A DNA stretch of 61,532 nucleotides, from NCBI GenBank assembly GCA_041494805.1, contig JBGQBN010000021.1:1-61532 (forward strand), given 5' to 3'. Shown here piece by piece: positions 35,406-43,434 of this stretch. This DNA is from JBGQBN01 sp041494805 (lineage in GTDB: Bacteria; Acidobacteriota; Terriglobia; Terriglobales; Acidobacteriaceae). A program made the position numbers and the translations under genes. The notes below the pieces were generated by a model, which ran no database searches, was not told where the DNA came from, and saw nothing but the letters and a program-made list of their open reading frames with translations. Every line of letters begins with the position of its first letter. Within the stretch, counting starts at the first letter, position 1.

Positions 35406-35430
35406 ACCCGCCCGCGCTTTGCGCGCGGGT
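35406..35430 (+). other. Intercistronic GC hairpin between coxB and coxA
   Basis: CCCGCGC (35411-35417) pairs with GCGCGGG (35423-35429), and a longer imperfect stem reaches 35406-35430. No T-tract follows. It probably adjusts mRNA stability or subunit ratio within the operon and does not terminate it. Confidence 0.6.
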
Positions 35431-35463
35431 GTACAGAGACATCTGGTTTCTAAGGTGAGCCCA

Positions 35464-37239
35464 ATGCACGATATGTCCGCGCACGCGGCGCAACACCACG
35501 CCCCGCCGCAAGGCTTCATTCGGAAGCATGTTTTCAGTGTCGACCACAAGGTGATTGGTAAGCAATATTACGCCCTGGCCTTGGTGGCGGTGGTCACTGG
35601 AATGGTGCTTTCCTGGCTGATGCGGATCCATCTGGTGTGGCCGAACTCGCCCATCCCCGGCCTGCAATGGCTCTCGAAAGTAGGGGCACCCGGCGGCATA
35701 ATGACGCCCGAGTACTACCTGCAGTTGATGACCATGCACGGGACGATCATGGTCTTTTTCGTGCTCACGACCGCACCCTTCGCGGGCTTCGGCAATTACT
35801 TCCTGCCCATCCAGATCGGCGCGGAAGACATGGCATTCCCTCGCTTTAACATGATGTCCTTTTGGGTCACGTTCGTGGCTTTTTGTGTTCTGGTCGCGGC
35901 GTTTTTCGTTCCCGAGGGACCACCGCTCTCCGGTTGGACTGCCTACGCCCCGCTCAGCGCGGTGGGGGGGGTGGCGGGCCCCGGACAAGGCATGGGCCAG
36001 AACCTCTGGGGAATTTCCATTGCGATCTTCTGCATCGGTCAGCTACTCGGCTCCCTGAACTTCATCGCCACCACGCTCGACCTTCGCACCAAAGGTATGA
36101 CCCTGGGGCGCATGCCGATCAGCACCTGGGCCTGGTTCATCACCTCCTGCATCGGCCTGACCGCGTTTGCCGTGCTACTGCCGGCGTGCATTCTGCTAAT
36201 TCTGGATCGTGTGGCGGGAACCAGCTTCTTCATACCGGCCAACCTGGTGATCAGCGACCAAATACAGCCGCACTCCGGTGGATCACCCCTGCTCTGGCAG
36301 CATCTTTTTTGGTTTTTCGGACACCCGGAGGTGTACATCGCGATCGTACCCGCGATGGGGATTGTCTCGCACATTTTGATCAATAGCATGCGCAAGCCGC
36401 TGCTGAGCCATAAGGCCGTCATCTATAGCATGATGTCCATCGGTTTCCTGAGCTATATGGTCTATGGACATCACATGTTTGTCAGCGGAATGAATCCTTT
36501 CTCCGCGCTGGTCTTCTCCTTCCCCACGTTGATTATCACTATCCCAGCCACAATTATTGTGCTGATCTGGATCGGCAGCTTGTATGGCTCCAGGCTGCAG
36601 ATCACGGCGGCTTCGCTGTTCGCGCTGGGATTTATTTCGATGTTCGTCAGCGGCGGCGTGAGTGGCTTTTTCCTGGCGCAGCCCTCGATTGATATCTATC
36701 TCCACGCTACCTATTTTGTGGTGGGCCATTTCCACATGGTGATGGGCGTGGCGGCTATGTTCGGGATCTTCGCCGCAACCTATTTCTGGTTCCCTAAGAT
36801 GACCGGGCGGATGATGAGCGAACCGCTGGGAAAGCTTCATTTCTGGCTTAGCCTGGTGGGCACGTATTGCATCTTTATGCCGTTCCACTACCTTGGTCTG
36901 GCAGCCAACGTCCGCCGCTATTCTTCGTTCGTGAACGAGTACTTGCAGCCGCTGCTTCCGGTGCATAAGTTCATCACCTACGCGGCTTTGCTTACCGGCG
37001 GAGCACAGCTGATTTTTCTCTACAACCTGATTCACAGCCGCTTCTGGGGCAAGCCCGCACCTGCGAATCCGTGGAATTGCACTTCCCTCGAATGGACCAC
37101 GCCCTCACCACCGCCTTTTGACAATTTTGGCGGGAAGCACCCGGTGGTCTATCACGATCCCTATCAGTACGGCGTAAAGAGTTCGACGGGTGCTGACTAC
37201 GTCATGCAGGACTCGCCGGAAGAAGTTAAGCCGGCGTGA
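35464..37239 (+). CDS. coxA: Cytochrome c oxidase subunit I (A-type heme-copper oxidase)
   Basis: 591 residues with about 12-13 membrane helices. Heme and copper ligands are visible: His92 (MTMHGTIMVFF, low-spin heme), His287 and Tyr291 in GHPEVY with the proton-channel Glu289, His336-His337 (GHHMFVSG), and His422/His424 (GHFHMVMG). The XGHPEVY signature with Glu places it in the A1-type, proton-pumping family. The frame is open back to 35305, but ATG 35464 has an AAGGTGAG site and starts at the usual place (GFIRKHVFSVDHKVIG). It reduces oxygen to water in the inner membrane together with subunits II-IV encoded around it. Confidence 0.98.
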   Translation: MHDMSAHAAQHHAPPQGFIRKHVFSVDHKVIGKQYYALALVAVVTGMVLSWLMRIHLVWPNSPIPGLQWLSKVGAPGGIMTPEYYLQLMTMHGTIMVFFVLTTAPFAGFGNYFLPIQIGAEDMAFPRFNMMSFWVTFVAFCVLVAAFFVPEGPPLSGWTAYAPLSAVGGVAGPGQGMGQNLWGISIAIFCIGQLLGSLNFIATTLDLRTKGMTLGRMPISTWAWFITSCIGLTAFAVLLPACILLILDRVAGTSFFIPANLVISDQIQPHSGGSPLLWQHLFWFFGHPEVYIAIVPAMGIVSHILINSMRKPLLSHKAVIYSMMSIGFLSYMVYGHHMFVSGMNPFSALVFSFPTLIITIPATIIVLIWIGSLYGSRLQITAASLFALGFISMFVSGGVSGFFLAQPSIDIYLHATYFVVGHFHMVMGVAAMFGIFAATYFWFPKMTGRMMSEPLGKLHFWLSLVGTYCIFMPFHYLGLAANVRRYSSFVNEYLQPLLPVHKFITYAALLTGGAQLIFLYNLIHSRFWGKPAPANPWNCTSLEWTTPSPPPFDNFGGKHPVVYHDPYQYGVKSSTGADYVMQDSPEEVKPA

Positions 37240-37274
37240 AAAACACCAGTTCGATTGAGAGAGAGTAGGGCGCA

Positions 37275-37952
37275 ATGGCGACCACGGTGCATGAACCGCC
37301 GAAGATTGACCGCCGCCGATCGGCGGATGCAGGACAATCCGGAAACAGGGGCTGGCGGAATCTGGTTCCGGCCGACGGGAGCTTGCGCGCGGTTGACGAT
37401 CGCTCGCCGGAACCGGCGACAACCGGCATTTGGGTGGGGTTGGCCGCGATTACGATGTCGTTCGCCGCGTTTACCAGCGCCTTGGTCGTTCGCCAGGGTT
37501 CGGGGATGGACTGGCGGCACATTTCTTTGCCCCCCATCCTCTACCTCAATACGCTTGTGCTGCTCGCCAGCGGCGTCACCTTGGAGGTAGCGCGACGCCG
37601 GGTGGCCAGGTATGCACGGGGGATCAGCAGCGAAATTGCAATCCCGATGAGCTGGCTCTGCCTCACGTTGTCGCTCGGCTTGCTTTTTGTGGCTGGGCAG
37701 TATGTGGCCTGGCTCCGTTTGAGGGCTGCGGGACTTTATCTATCCACCAATCCGACCAGTTCATTCTTCTACGTGTTGACGGCGGTGCACGCCTTGCACG
37801 TGACCGGGGGGCTGGGCGGTTTGATCAACGTCATCAGTAAACTCATCCGTTCCGTCTTGCGGCGGAGCACGCTGGATGCGACATCGTACTACTGGCATTT
37901 CATGGGCATTCTTTGGCTGTACCTGCTTTTGCTGCTCTGGATGAAGTTTTAG
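37275..37952 (+). CDS. Cytochrome c oxidase subunit III-type protein
   Basis: 225 residues. A hydrophilic 48-residue N-terminus precedes five hydrophobic helices (TGIWVGLAAITMSFAAF, LYLNTLVLLASGVTLEVA, SWLCLTLSLGLLFVAG, FYVLTAVHALHVTGGLGGL, YYWHFMGILWLYLLLLL). HALHVTGG and YYWHFMGILW are typical subunit III motifs. The next gene is a second, different subunit III, so either the oxidase has two such subunits or one is a specialised copy, as seen in other acidobacterial cox operons. Subunit III supports proton uptake and oxidase stability. Confidence 0.9.
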   Translation: MATTVHEPPKIDRRRSADAGQSGNRGWRNLVPADGSLRAVDDRSPEPATTGIWVGLAAITMSFAAFTSALVVRQGSGMDWRHISLPPILYLNTLVLLASGVTLEVARRRVARYARGISSEIAIPMSWLCLTLSLGLLFVAGQYVAWLRLRAAGLYLSTNPTSSFFYVLTAVHALHVTGGLGGLINVISKLIRSVLRRSTLDATSYYWHFMGILWLYLLLLLWMKF

Positions 37953-37972
37953 TGCACTCTACAGGAGGCGCC

Positions 37973-38602
37973 GTGAGCCAAGCGAATATGACGATGGGTG
38001 GACATTCCGCCGGCTTGATGGAGGAATCACCGTTTGGGATTCCCTCAAAAAAGCTGGTGATGTGGCTATTTCTCATCTCCGACGCGATGACTTTTGCCGC
38101 ACTCCTGGTTGCCTACGGATTCTTGCGCAACGCGACCCCGAACTGGCCAGCACCCTTCAAGTTCTCCCCCAGCATCATCAACGTCATGGTGATGACCTTT
38201 ATCCTCATCAGCAGCAGCTTAACCATGCTGATCGGAGTGCGGGCCGCGCAGGATGGCGACAAATCAAAGGCCCTCCGCTGGATTCTTATCACTGCGGCAG
38301 GGGGCGGCGTTTTTGCCCTGTTGCACATTCGTGAGTGGCTTGGGCTGATCCATGAGGGCGTGCGGCTGTTCCAGAACCCCTGGGGCTCCGGGCTGTTTGG
38401 CGCAACGTTCTTCGGTATTACCGGGTTGCACCTGCTGCACGTCACCGGCGGTGTGGTCGCCCTGATTGTGGTGGGGTTTCGCTACCAGGGTGGCCGATAC
38501 AACTCCGATGACATCGAAGTCCTGGGTCTCTATTGGCACTTTGTGGATATCGTTTGGATGTTCGTGGTACCGCTGGTTTACCTTTTGAGCATCGCACGCT
38601 AG
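37973..38602 (+). CDS. coxC: Cytochrome c oxidase subunit III
   Basis: 209 residues from GTG 37973, which has AGGAGG eight bases upstream; the frame itself is open to 37913, inside the preceding gene. Five hydrophobic helices with the hallmark motifs LFLISDAMTFAALLVAY, LHLLHVTGGVVALIV and LYWHFVDIVWMFVVPLVYL. The last is the standard C-terminal subunit III helix. Separated from the first subunit III gene by 20 bases in the same operon. Confidence 0.93.
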   Translation: MSQANMTMGGHSAGLMEESPFGIPSKKLVMWLFLISDAMTFAALLVAYGFLRNATPNWPAPFKFSPSIINVMVMTFILISSSLTMLIGVRAAQDGDKSKALRWILITAAGGGVFALLHIREWLGLIHEGVRLFQNPWGSGLFGATFFGITGLHLLHVTGGVVALIVVGFRYQGGRYNSDDIEVLGLYWHFVDIVWMFVVPLVYLLSIAR

Positions 38603-38631
38603 CAGCAGCGCACGCGGAGGGAAAGCATCCT

Positions 38632-38937
38632 ATGAACACCGCCGAAAAACACCGTGGTGGTTTGGGCACGGATATTATTGTCTATTTTTGCCTCTTGGCC
38701 GGCGCAGGGCTGCAGATCATTCTCGCCTACAATGGGGAGGGGAAGGGGCTGTTTGCGCGCCTGCTCATCGTGGCCGCGGTTCAGGCGTTGATTGCGGTCT
38801 TGTTTTTCATGCATCTGCGGGCGGAGCGGCGCAGCCTGGTCGTGTTTGTCGCGGTCTTTACACTTTTTGTGCTGGCCACGATGAATTATGGGTGGCCCGA
38901 CAGCTTCCGGCTTCTGGTTTCCCGGCTGGCAAAATGA
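38632..38937 (+). CDS. Cytochrome c oxidase subunit IV family protein
   Basis: 101 residues from ATG 38632 (GGAGGG upstream). Three hydrophobic helices (DIIVYFCLLAGAGLQIILAY, LLIVAAVQALIAVLFFMHL, LVVFVAVFTLFVLATMNYG) match the CtaF/CoxD-like prokaryotic subunit IV, including the FFMHLR motif. This small subunit stabilises the CuB region of the oxidase in homologous systems. Its stop overlaps an ATGATG that could start the next frame. Confidence 0.88.
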   Translation: MNTAEKHRGGLGTDIIVYFCLLAGAGLQIILAYNGEGKGLFARLLIVAAVQALIAVLFFMHLRAERRSLVVFVAVFTLFVLATMNYGWPDSFRLLVSRLAK

Positions 38938-38972
38938 TGTACAGTGAACAGCTGGTGAGAGAAAGGGTGAAG

Positions 38973-39248
38973 ATGAAGGCTGAAAGGCCATACCGTTCGG
39001 TTGCCGTCGCTTTGGCAGGGTTGGTCCTGCTGGCTGCTCCTCTCCCGGCCTTTTCCCAGAGTTGCGCGCTCTGCTACACGCAGGCGGCCTCCGCCACCAG
39101 TCGCTTCATCGAAGCCCTACGCAGCGGGATTCTGGTCCTCATCATTCCTCCCATGTTCATGTCTGTCGGGATCACGGTTCTCGCGTATCGCAAACGCAAC
39201 CAGTTCAGGAATGCAAACGACGGCGACGAATCGGACCGAATCTGGTAG
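38973..39248 (+). CDS. Small membrane protein with CxxC in the oxidase operon
   Basis: 91 residues from ATG 38973 (AAAGGG upstream); ATG 38934, overlapping the preceding stop, is an alternative. A signal-like N-terminus (VALAGLVLLAAPLPAFSQ) precedes SCALCYTQAASATSRF with a Cys-x-x-Cys pair lacking the His of a heme site. One membrane helix (GILVLIIPPMFMSVGITVLAY) and a charged tail follow. The Cys pair just outside the membrane could bind copper or be redox active and help oxidase assembly. That is inference from location; no family is recognised. Confidence 0.7.
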   Translation: MKAERPYRSVAVALAGLVLLAAPLPAFSQSCALCYTQAASATSRFIEALRSGILVLIIPPMFMSVGITVLAYRKRNQFRNANDGDESDRIW

Positions 39249-39262
39249 TGTTCTTTAGACCA

Positions 39263-40159
39263 ATGGCGACCACGCGTATAGCCCAACTAAACGAGTCCCG
39301 GCCTTTCACTGCCAGTCTGCGGGATTACTACACTTTGACCAAGCCGGAAGTGAACCTGCTGATTCTGATGACCACGTCGGCGGGATATTACCTCGGTGGC
39401 CGTAGCCCTTTCCGGATCGCCGGACTAATTCACACGCTGGTGGGAACGTTGCTGGTGGCCAGCGGGACAGCCACCCTGAATCAGTGCATGGAGAGGATAT
39501 GGGACGGTCACATGCGGCGCACCGCCAACCGTCCTCTACCTTCCGGCAGGCTTACCCCCATCCACGCCCTTCTGTTTGGCCTTCTGCTGAGCGTGGCCGG
39601 AGGTTTGTATCTCGCAGTGATGGTAAACGCGCTGGCCGCCTGGCTCGCCATCTCTACGCTATTGAGCTACCTGCTTGTCTACACGCCGCTGAAGCGGAAG
39701 ACGCCGCTGTGCACGCTGCTGGGTGCCATTCCAGGAGCCATGCCGACTCTGATTGGCTGGGCCGGAGCCTCCGCTCACATCGACCGGAATGCCTGGTTTC
39801 TGTTTGCCGTGCTTTTCCTGTGGCAGTTCCCTCATTTTTTGGCGATCGCCCTGATGTACCGCGAAGATTACGATCGCGCGGGCTTCCGAATGCTGCCCCA
39901 CTTCGACCGTGACGCCCGCTTCACCCGCGCGGAGATTGTGGGCTTCACCGTTGTCCTGATCATCATTACGATGCTGCCATTCGCCAGCGGGGGCGGTGCA
40001 ACTTATTCGCTTGCCATGTTCGTAGCGGGAGCTTTCCTGCTATATCACACCGTCAACCTCGCGACGTCCGCCTCGCGAGTCCTGGCCAGCCGGGTGGTTC
40101 ATGCCTCCGTTATCTATTTGCCCGTGATCCTCGGGATAATGATGGCCGCGAAAGCCTGA
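39263..40159 (+). CDS. ctaB: Protoheme IX farnesyltransferase (heme O synthase)
   Basis: 298 residues, UbiA-superfamily prenyltransferase with about nine membrane helices. The Asp-rich active-site region is NQCMERIWDGHMRRTANRPLP, and the second loop has YREDYDRAGFRMLP. The enzyme attaches farnesyl to protoheme IX to give heme O, the precursor of heme A used by A-type oxidases. The frame is open back to 39062, but ATG 39263 starts the homologous region (SLRDYYTLTKPEV). No heme A synthase (CtaA) gene is in the window. Last recognised gene of the respiratory operon. Confidence 0.95.
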   Translation: MATTRIAQLNESRPFTASLRDYYTLTKPEVNLLILMTTSAGYYLGGRSPFRIAGLIHTLVGTLLVASGTATLNQCMERIWDGHMRRTANRPLPSGRLTPIHALLFGLLLSVAGGLYLAVMVNALAAWLAISTLLSYLLVYTPLKRKTPLCTLLGAIPGAMPTLIGWAGASAHIDRNAWFLFAVLFLWQFPHFLAIALMYREDYDRAGFRMLPHFDRDARFTRAEIVGFTVVLIIITMLPFASGGGATYSLAMFVAGAFLLYHTVNLATSASRVLASRVVHASVIYLPVILGIMMAAKA

Positions 40160-40160
40160 G

Positions 40161-41129
40161 GTGTCTGGGTACCTGGTCATGCTGAGAACTGAGAACCAGG
40201 AACGGAGAACCGATTTCCTCTCCCGGCGCGAAGCTTGCCGAATTTCTCCACTGGAAATAGTCCGCCAGACCGGTCGCTTGCTTCGGCTTTGGCGCGCCGG
40301 ATTGATGATCCTGGCCAGCGTGCTGCTGTTGCTTACGCCTAGCGAAGCCAGCAAGCGTTCGAATTCTGGAGAGGGACTTTCCGTCGACCTGGATACTCCT
40401 TACGACAAGGTCCTCAAAGTGGTTCAGGAAATAGCCGACGACGGCATCATTCGCGGTACCTGGCAATACCGAGGGACCACGGAACTGGAAGGCGCCACGT
40501 CAGCCCGGACGGCCCGTGGCTTTGAGGAATGGAAGGGAGGCGGCACGGTGCTGTACAAAGTGCGGCCCGACACGCTGTCGCCAGAGCACTTCCACGAGAG
40601 CATGTCCAAGGGCACGGTGGTGGTGCGCTACATCGTGCAACCGGCTGGCCCCAATGTCACCAGTCTCCGCATCGACGCGGTGTATGAAGAAGACGATCGC
40701 CGCCGCTCCCACGCCTCCGACGGCCAGGTTGAGAGCAGTGAATTTGCCGCTATCACCGCCAAGATAAAAGAACTGGACGACCAGGAGGCCGCGAGCCGCG
40801 AGCAGGCAGCGCGCCAGCAACAAGCGCAGAAGATGGAGGAACTGGAAGCAGAGCTGGGCCAGGAAAATGCTCAGCTTGAAACCCTCACTGCAAAAGAAAA
40901 AGAACTCCAGAAGCAGCTGCAACGGCCACCCGGCAGCGGGTCAGCACGCGTGAGGACCGCCAGCGCCGATCTGAAGGCCGAGCCCTACAACCAGTCCAGG
41001 ACATTACAGCTGCTTGCGCAAGGAGAAACGGTGACGGTTCTCCTCCGAACTCCCAACTGGCATCGCGTCCAGGCTTCCAATGGAGAAGAGGGATGGGTCT
41101 ACCGGCTGATGCTCGAGGTAGCCCCATGA
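40161..41129 (+). CDS. Exported SH3-domain protein
   Basis: Up to 322 residues. The true start is uncertain: GTG 40161 begins a leader (MLRTENQERRTDF) encoded by a repeat-like string of GAGAAC units, whereas ATG 40305 gives 274 residues starting in the signal peptide core (MILASVLLLLTPSEA). The middle (about 75-195) is an unrecognised alpha/beta domain (VDLDTPYDKVLKVVQEIADDG). A coiled coil at about 205-255 is rich in Glu, Gln and Lys, and a bacterial SH3 domain ends the protein (AEPYNQSRTLQLLAQGETVTVL, GWVYRLML). Bacterial SH3 domains often bind cell wall or ligands. Coupled by ATGA overlap to the next, related gene. Confidence 0.7.
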   Translation: MSGYLVMLRTENQERRTDFLSRREACRISPLEIVRQTGRLLRLWRAGLMILASVLLLLTPSEASKRSNSGEGLSVDLDTPYDKVLKVVQEIADDGIIRGTWQYRGTTELEGATSARTARGFEEWKGGGTVLYKVRPDTLSPEHFHESMSKGTVVVRYIVQPAGPNVTSLRIDAVYEEDDRRRSHASDGQVESSEFAAITAKIKELDDQEAASREQAARQQQAQKMEELEAELGQENAQLETLTAKEKELQKQLQRPPGSGSARVRTASADLKAEPYNQSRTLQLLAQGETVTVLLRTPNWHRVQASNGEEGWVYRLMLEVAP

Positions 41130-42346
41130 GGTCGCTGCGGCGAATGGGCATCGCAATCGGCATACTCGTGGTTGCATGCCCCTATCTCTATGCTGCAGAC
41201 AATCCCAGGGCCACCCAAGAACGCGAATATCCCTTCCCCCTTGCGCTTGTGGAAACAGCCCTGCGACAGATGGGAGCTTACACCGGGGCTCGCCTGCCCG
41301 CCCTGGAGGGATTCATCAAGACGGAAAGAGCCCAACTGCCGAAATACGAGCGTCCGTACTATGAGTTCAAGATCGAACTCGTGCCCGCAGCCACGGACCA
41401 CACTCTGGTCCGCGTGAAAGCTAATCTGTCAGCCTGGTACTCCGACCCCGAGGGGAGGCAGTCCGGCTACCAGGCATATGAGTCCAATGGGCGATTAGAA
41501 AGCGATCTTCTCGACCGCCTGGGCGATTTCCTGACCAACAACAAGTCGACCATTGCCACCGACCAGGAGCAATTGGCCCGCCGGCTGGCTGCAGTCCGCC
41601 AGCAGCGTCTCGATGCCGAGCGCCGAATTGCAGACCTGGAGAAGCAGCTGCAAGCCCCGCGGCCTAAGATCGAGCAGGCGGATCCGGTTGAATTTGTTTC
41701 CGTGGCCAAGTCACGAGTTCCCTTATTGAGCGCGCCCGAAGACCGCGCGCCACAAATCTTGCGAGCTCAGTTCGAAGATGAGTTCGAAGTCCTCGAACAT
41801 CGTGGAACCTGGCTGCGAGTCAAGCTCGATGACGCTCGCACAGGATGGATACGGGCTTCACAAGTACGCTCGAACCCACCCGTTGTGGCAGACAGCTCCA
41901 CCTCCCCAAGCGAAGCCCAGGCCGGCATGGAAGGCTTCACCATCATCCGCCAAACTGATGCCACGTTTTCCGGCGACTGGAGCCGCTTGCACGGCAAGAG
42001 GGCGCTCTACGTTTGGGCACGCCCCGAGGGCTCAGCCCTTAACACGGTGGCTACGAAGAAACTGCGCTTTACGCAGGCAATTTTCCGTGAACGCTCCCGT
42101 GAGGCATCGCACAACTCGCAGAGTTCAGTCGAAGGCATTGTCGTCATTTTTCTTGACCAAAAGGGAGGAGTGGCGGCCGCCAGCCTGGACGATATCGGCC
42201 TGTGGACGGACGGATCTCTCGCCACGCCAGCCTTCTTGAAAAAGTGTTCTTTCGATCCGCCTTCCGCGTTTGGCAGCCCCCAAGCACTTCCGAATACGGC
42301 GCACACCGATAATCGCGACGACATCAGCAAACCCGGGAAGAAATAG
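41126..42346 (+). CDS. Exported SH3-domain protein, second of a coupled pair
   Basis: 406 residues from ATG 41126, which overlaps the previous stop (ATGA). A signal peptide (IAIGILVVACPYLYAA) precedes an alpha/beta domain (ALVETALRQMGAYTG, LVRVKANLSAWYSD), a coiled coil at about 145-185 (AVRQQRLDAERRIADLEKQ) and an SH3-like domain at about 195-260 (VAKSRVPLLSAPEDRAPQIL, GTWLRVKLDDARTGWIRASQ). A C-terminal unrecognised domain (about 285-385) follows. The order domain, coiled coil, SH3 repeats that of the upstream gene, suggesting partners that may heterodimerise. Function unknown. Confidence 0.75.
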   Translation: MRSLRRMGIAIGILVVACPYLYAADNPRATQEREYPFPLALVETALRQMGAYTGARLPALEGFIKTERAQLPKYERPYYEFKIELVPAATDHTLVRVKANLSAWYSDPEGRQSGYQAYESNGRLESDLLDRLGDFLTNNKSTIATDQEQLARRLAAVRQQRLDAERRIADLEKQLQAPRPKIEQADPVEFVSVAKSRVPLLSAPEDRAPQILRAQFEDEFEVLEHRGTWLRVKLDDARTGWIRASQVRSNPPVVADSSTSPSEAQAGMEGFTIIRQTDATFSGDWSRLHGKRALYVWARPEGSALNTVATKKLRFTQAIFRERSREASHNSQSSVEGIVVIFLDQKGGVAAASLDDIGLWTDGSLATPAFLKKCSFDPPSAFGSPQALPNTAHTDNRDDISKPGKK

Positions 42347-42382
42347 GAAATGGGCTCGGTTCTTTGGTTGGGTGGAAAGGTT

Positions 42383-42457
42383 TGGTAGCGCTACCGGGAA
42401 TCGAACCCGGGTTTGAAGATTGAGAATCTTCCGTCCTAACCCCTAGACGATAGCGCC
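42383..42457 (-). tRNA. tRNA-Glu, anticodon CTC
   Basis: A 75-nt cloverleaf with encoded CCA. The acceptor stem GGCGCTA/TAGCGCT closes with a G-T pair at position 1-72. The D arm is GTCTAGGGGTTAGGAC, the anticodon arm GAAGA-TTCTCAA-TCTTC gives CTC, and the T arm is CCGGG-TTCGATT-CCCGG. On the plus strand the anticodon is at 42422-42424. It reads the GAG codon. Confidence 0.95.
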
Positions 42458-42519
42458 ACCGGGTCGCGAGTGATTATAACAAAGCGCGCCCGCGGGCAGC
42501 AGTTGCCACGCCCGCTGAA

Positions 42520-42879
42520 TCATGCGCGGCGAAAGGCGGCAGCCTCCATTTTCCGGGCTTCAGCTTCTTCATAACGCTTGCGGACCACTGGCCGCAACGT
42601 GGTAAACAAAATGGTCAGAACACCGCCGATCAACACCAGTGGATACCAGATGCCGTAGGGCTGTCCGACGGAAAGAGCATAGAGTCCAATCACCAGATGG
42701 CCTATGCCAACCAGCATCATCAACGTGAAGGCACCCATGATGAAGCTCCTGCCTTTTCCTTTGGGCGCCAGTGTGCCCGCCGCAGCTCCCAGAATTCCTC
42801 CCAGGGAGCCGAGCAAGCCTCCGCCGATACCGCCGTACAGTGCACCAAAGCGAATGGGATCAAACCATGGTTCCATCAT
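42520..42879 (-). CDS. Small Gly-rich membrane protein
   Basis: 119 residues. Its N-terminus is a glycine-zipper-like helix (LYGGIGGGLLGSLGGILGAAAG), followed by two membrane helices (FIMGAFTLMMLVGIGHLVIGLYAL and WYPLVLIGGVLTILF) and a charged tail. AGGAG lies before ATG 42879, and the ATG overlaps the stop of the DUF2089-type gene (ATGA), so the two are translationally coupled. Function unknown; the pairing suggests that the regulator senses or controls the membrane protein. Confidence 0.7.
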   Translation of the reverse strand: MMEPWFDPIRFGALYGGIGGGLLGSLGGILGAAAGTLAPKGKGRSFIMGAFTLMMLVGIGHLVIGLYALSVGQPYGIWYPLVLIGGVLTILFTTLRPVVRKRYEEAEARKMEAAAFRRA

Positions 42880-43211
42880 ATGTTCTCCTTTTGTTCCGCC
42901 TTCTGTTGGCGGTAGAGATCGCGCACCGATCGCGCCGCTGAGACCGTGATCTCTCCACGCTCCACCAGGTCGGCGAGCAGTTGCATCATCGGATCTGCCG
43001 GCGCACCTCCCACAATCTGCCGCACTCTTTCAATCAGCCGGTCCACCTTGGCGCGGATGGTGGGATAGCTGACCTGATATGCCCGGGCCAGATCCTTGAG
43101 CGATCCCGACGCCAGCACCAGTTGCAGCACCAGATCCAGTTCTTCTTCGGTCAGTGAAAGCAATGGGTGCTGGGCCGCCGATTTGCTTTCGCGTACCGTT
43201 TCAGTGGACAT
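42876..43211 (-). CDS. DUF2089-like helix-turn-helix protein
   Basis: 111 residues from ATG 43211 (TTG 43232 is an alternative). A helix-turn-helix-like segment is visible at about 30-70 (EELDLVLQLVLASGSLKDLARAYQVSYPTIRAKVDRLIERV), matching the TrpR-like/DUF2089 pattern, and a C-terminal helix follows (EITVSAARSVRDLYRQQ). Probably a transcriptional regulator, coupled to the downstream membrane gene. Divergent from the imuA cassette across an AT-rich region of about 220 bases. Confidence 0.7.
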   Translation of the reverse strand: MSTETVRESKSAAQHPLLSLTEEELDLVLQLVLASGSLKDLARAYQVSYPTIRAKVDRLIERVRQIVGGAPADPMMQLLADLVERGEITVSAARSVRDLYRQQKAEQKENI

Positions 43212-43434
43212 TTGACGCCACTTTATCTCCAACTTAAATAAATGTAAAGATTACTTTAATAATATTGAATGTGTTGTAAATATATGAAAATGATACGATT
43301 TTATGGTTACCAAACCTCTTGACAGGCTTTATCCCACAGGAGCAGAATCTTTTATGGCGAATAAAAAGCGAATATAAGACGCTTGCCTTCGAAGCTATCC
43401 CGCTTCGACGTTCCCTGAAAATTTCGAGGTTTTT
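43212..43434 (+). promoter_or_regulatory. Divergent regulatory region before imuA
   Basis: Markedly AT-rich compared with its surroundings. On the plus strand TTGACA (43319-43324) and CAGAAT (43343-43348) form a possible promoter with an 18-base spacer. Just downstream GCGAATA occurs twice, at 43357-43363 and 43368-43374, an 11-base period (one helical turn). In the leader TCGAAGC-TATCCC-GCTTCGA (43389-43408) is a perfect 7-6-7 inverted repeat. Either could be the damage-response operator expected for an imuA cassette, but I cannot assign a LexA site. Confidence 0.45.

Noticed and set aside
35464..37239. Nitric oxide reductase instead of oxidase subunit I
   Set aside because: The GHPEVY motif with the cross-linked Tyr and the CuA-bearing subunit II identify an A-type oxygen reductase.
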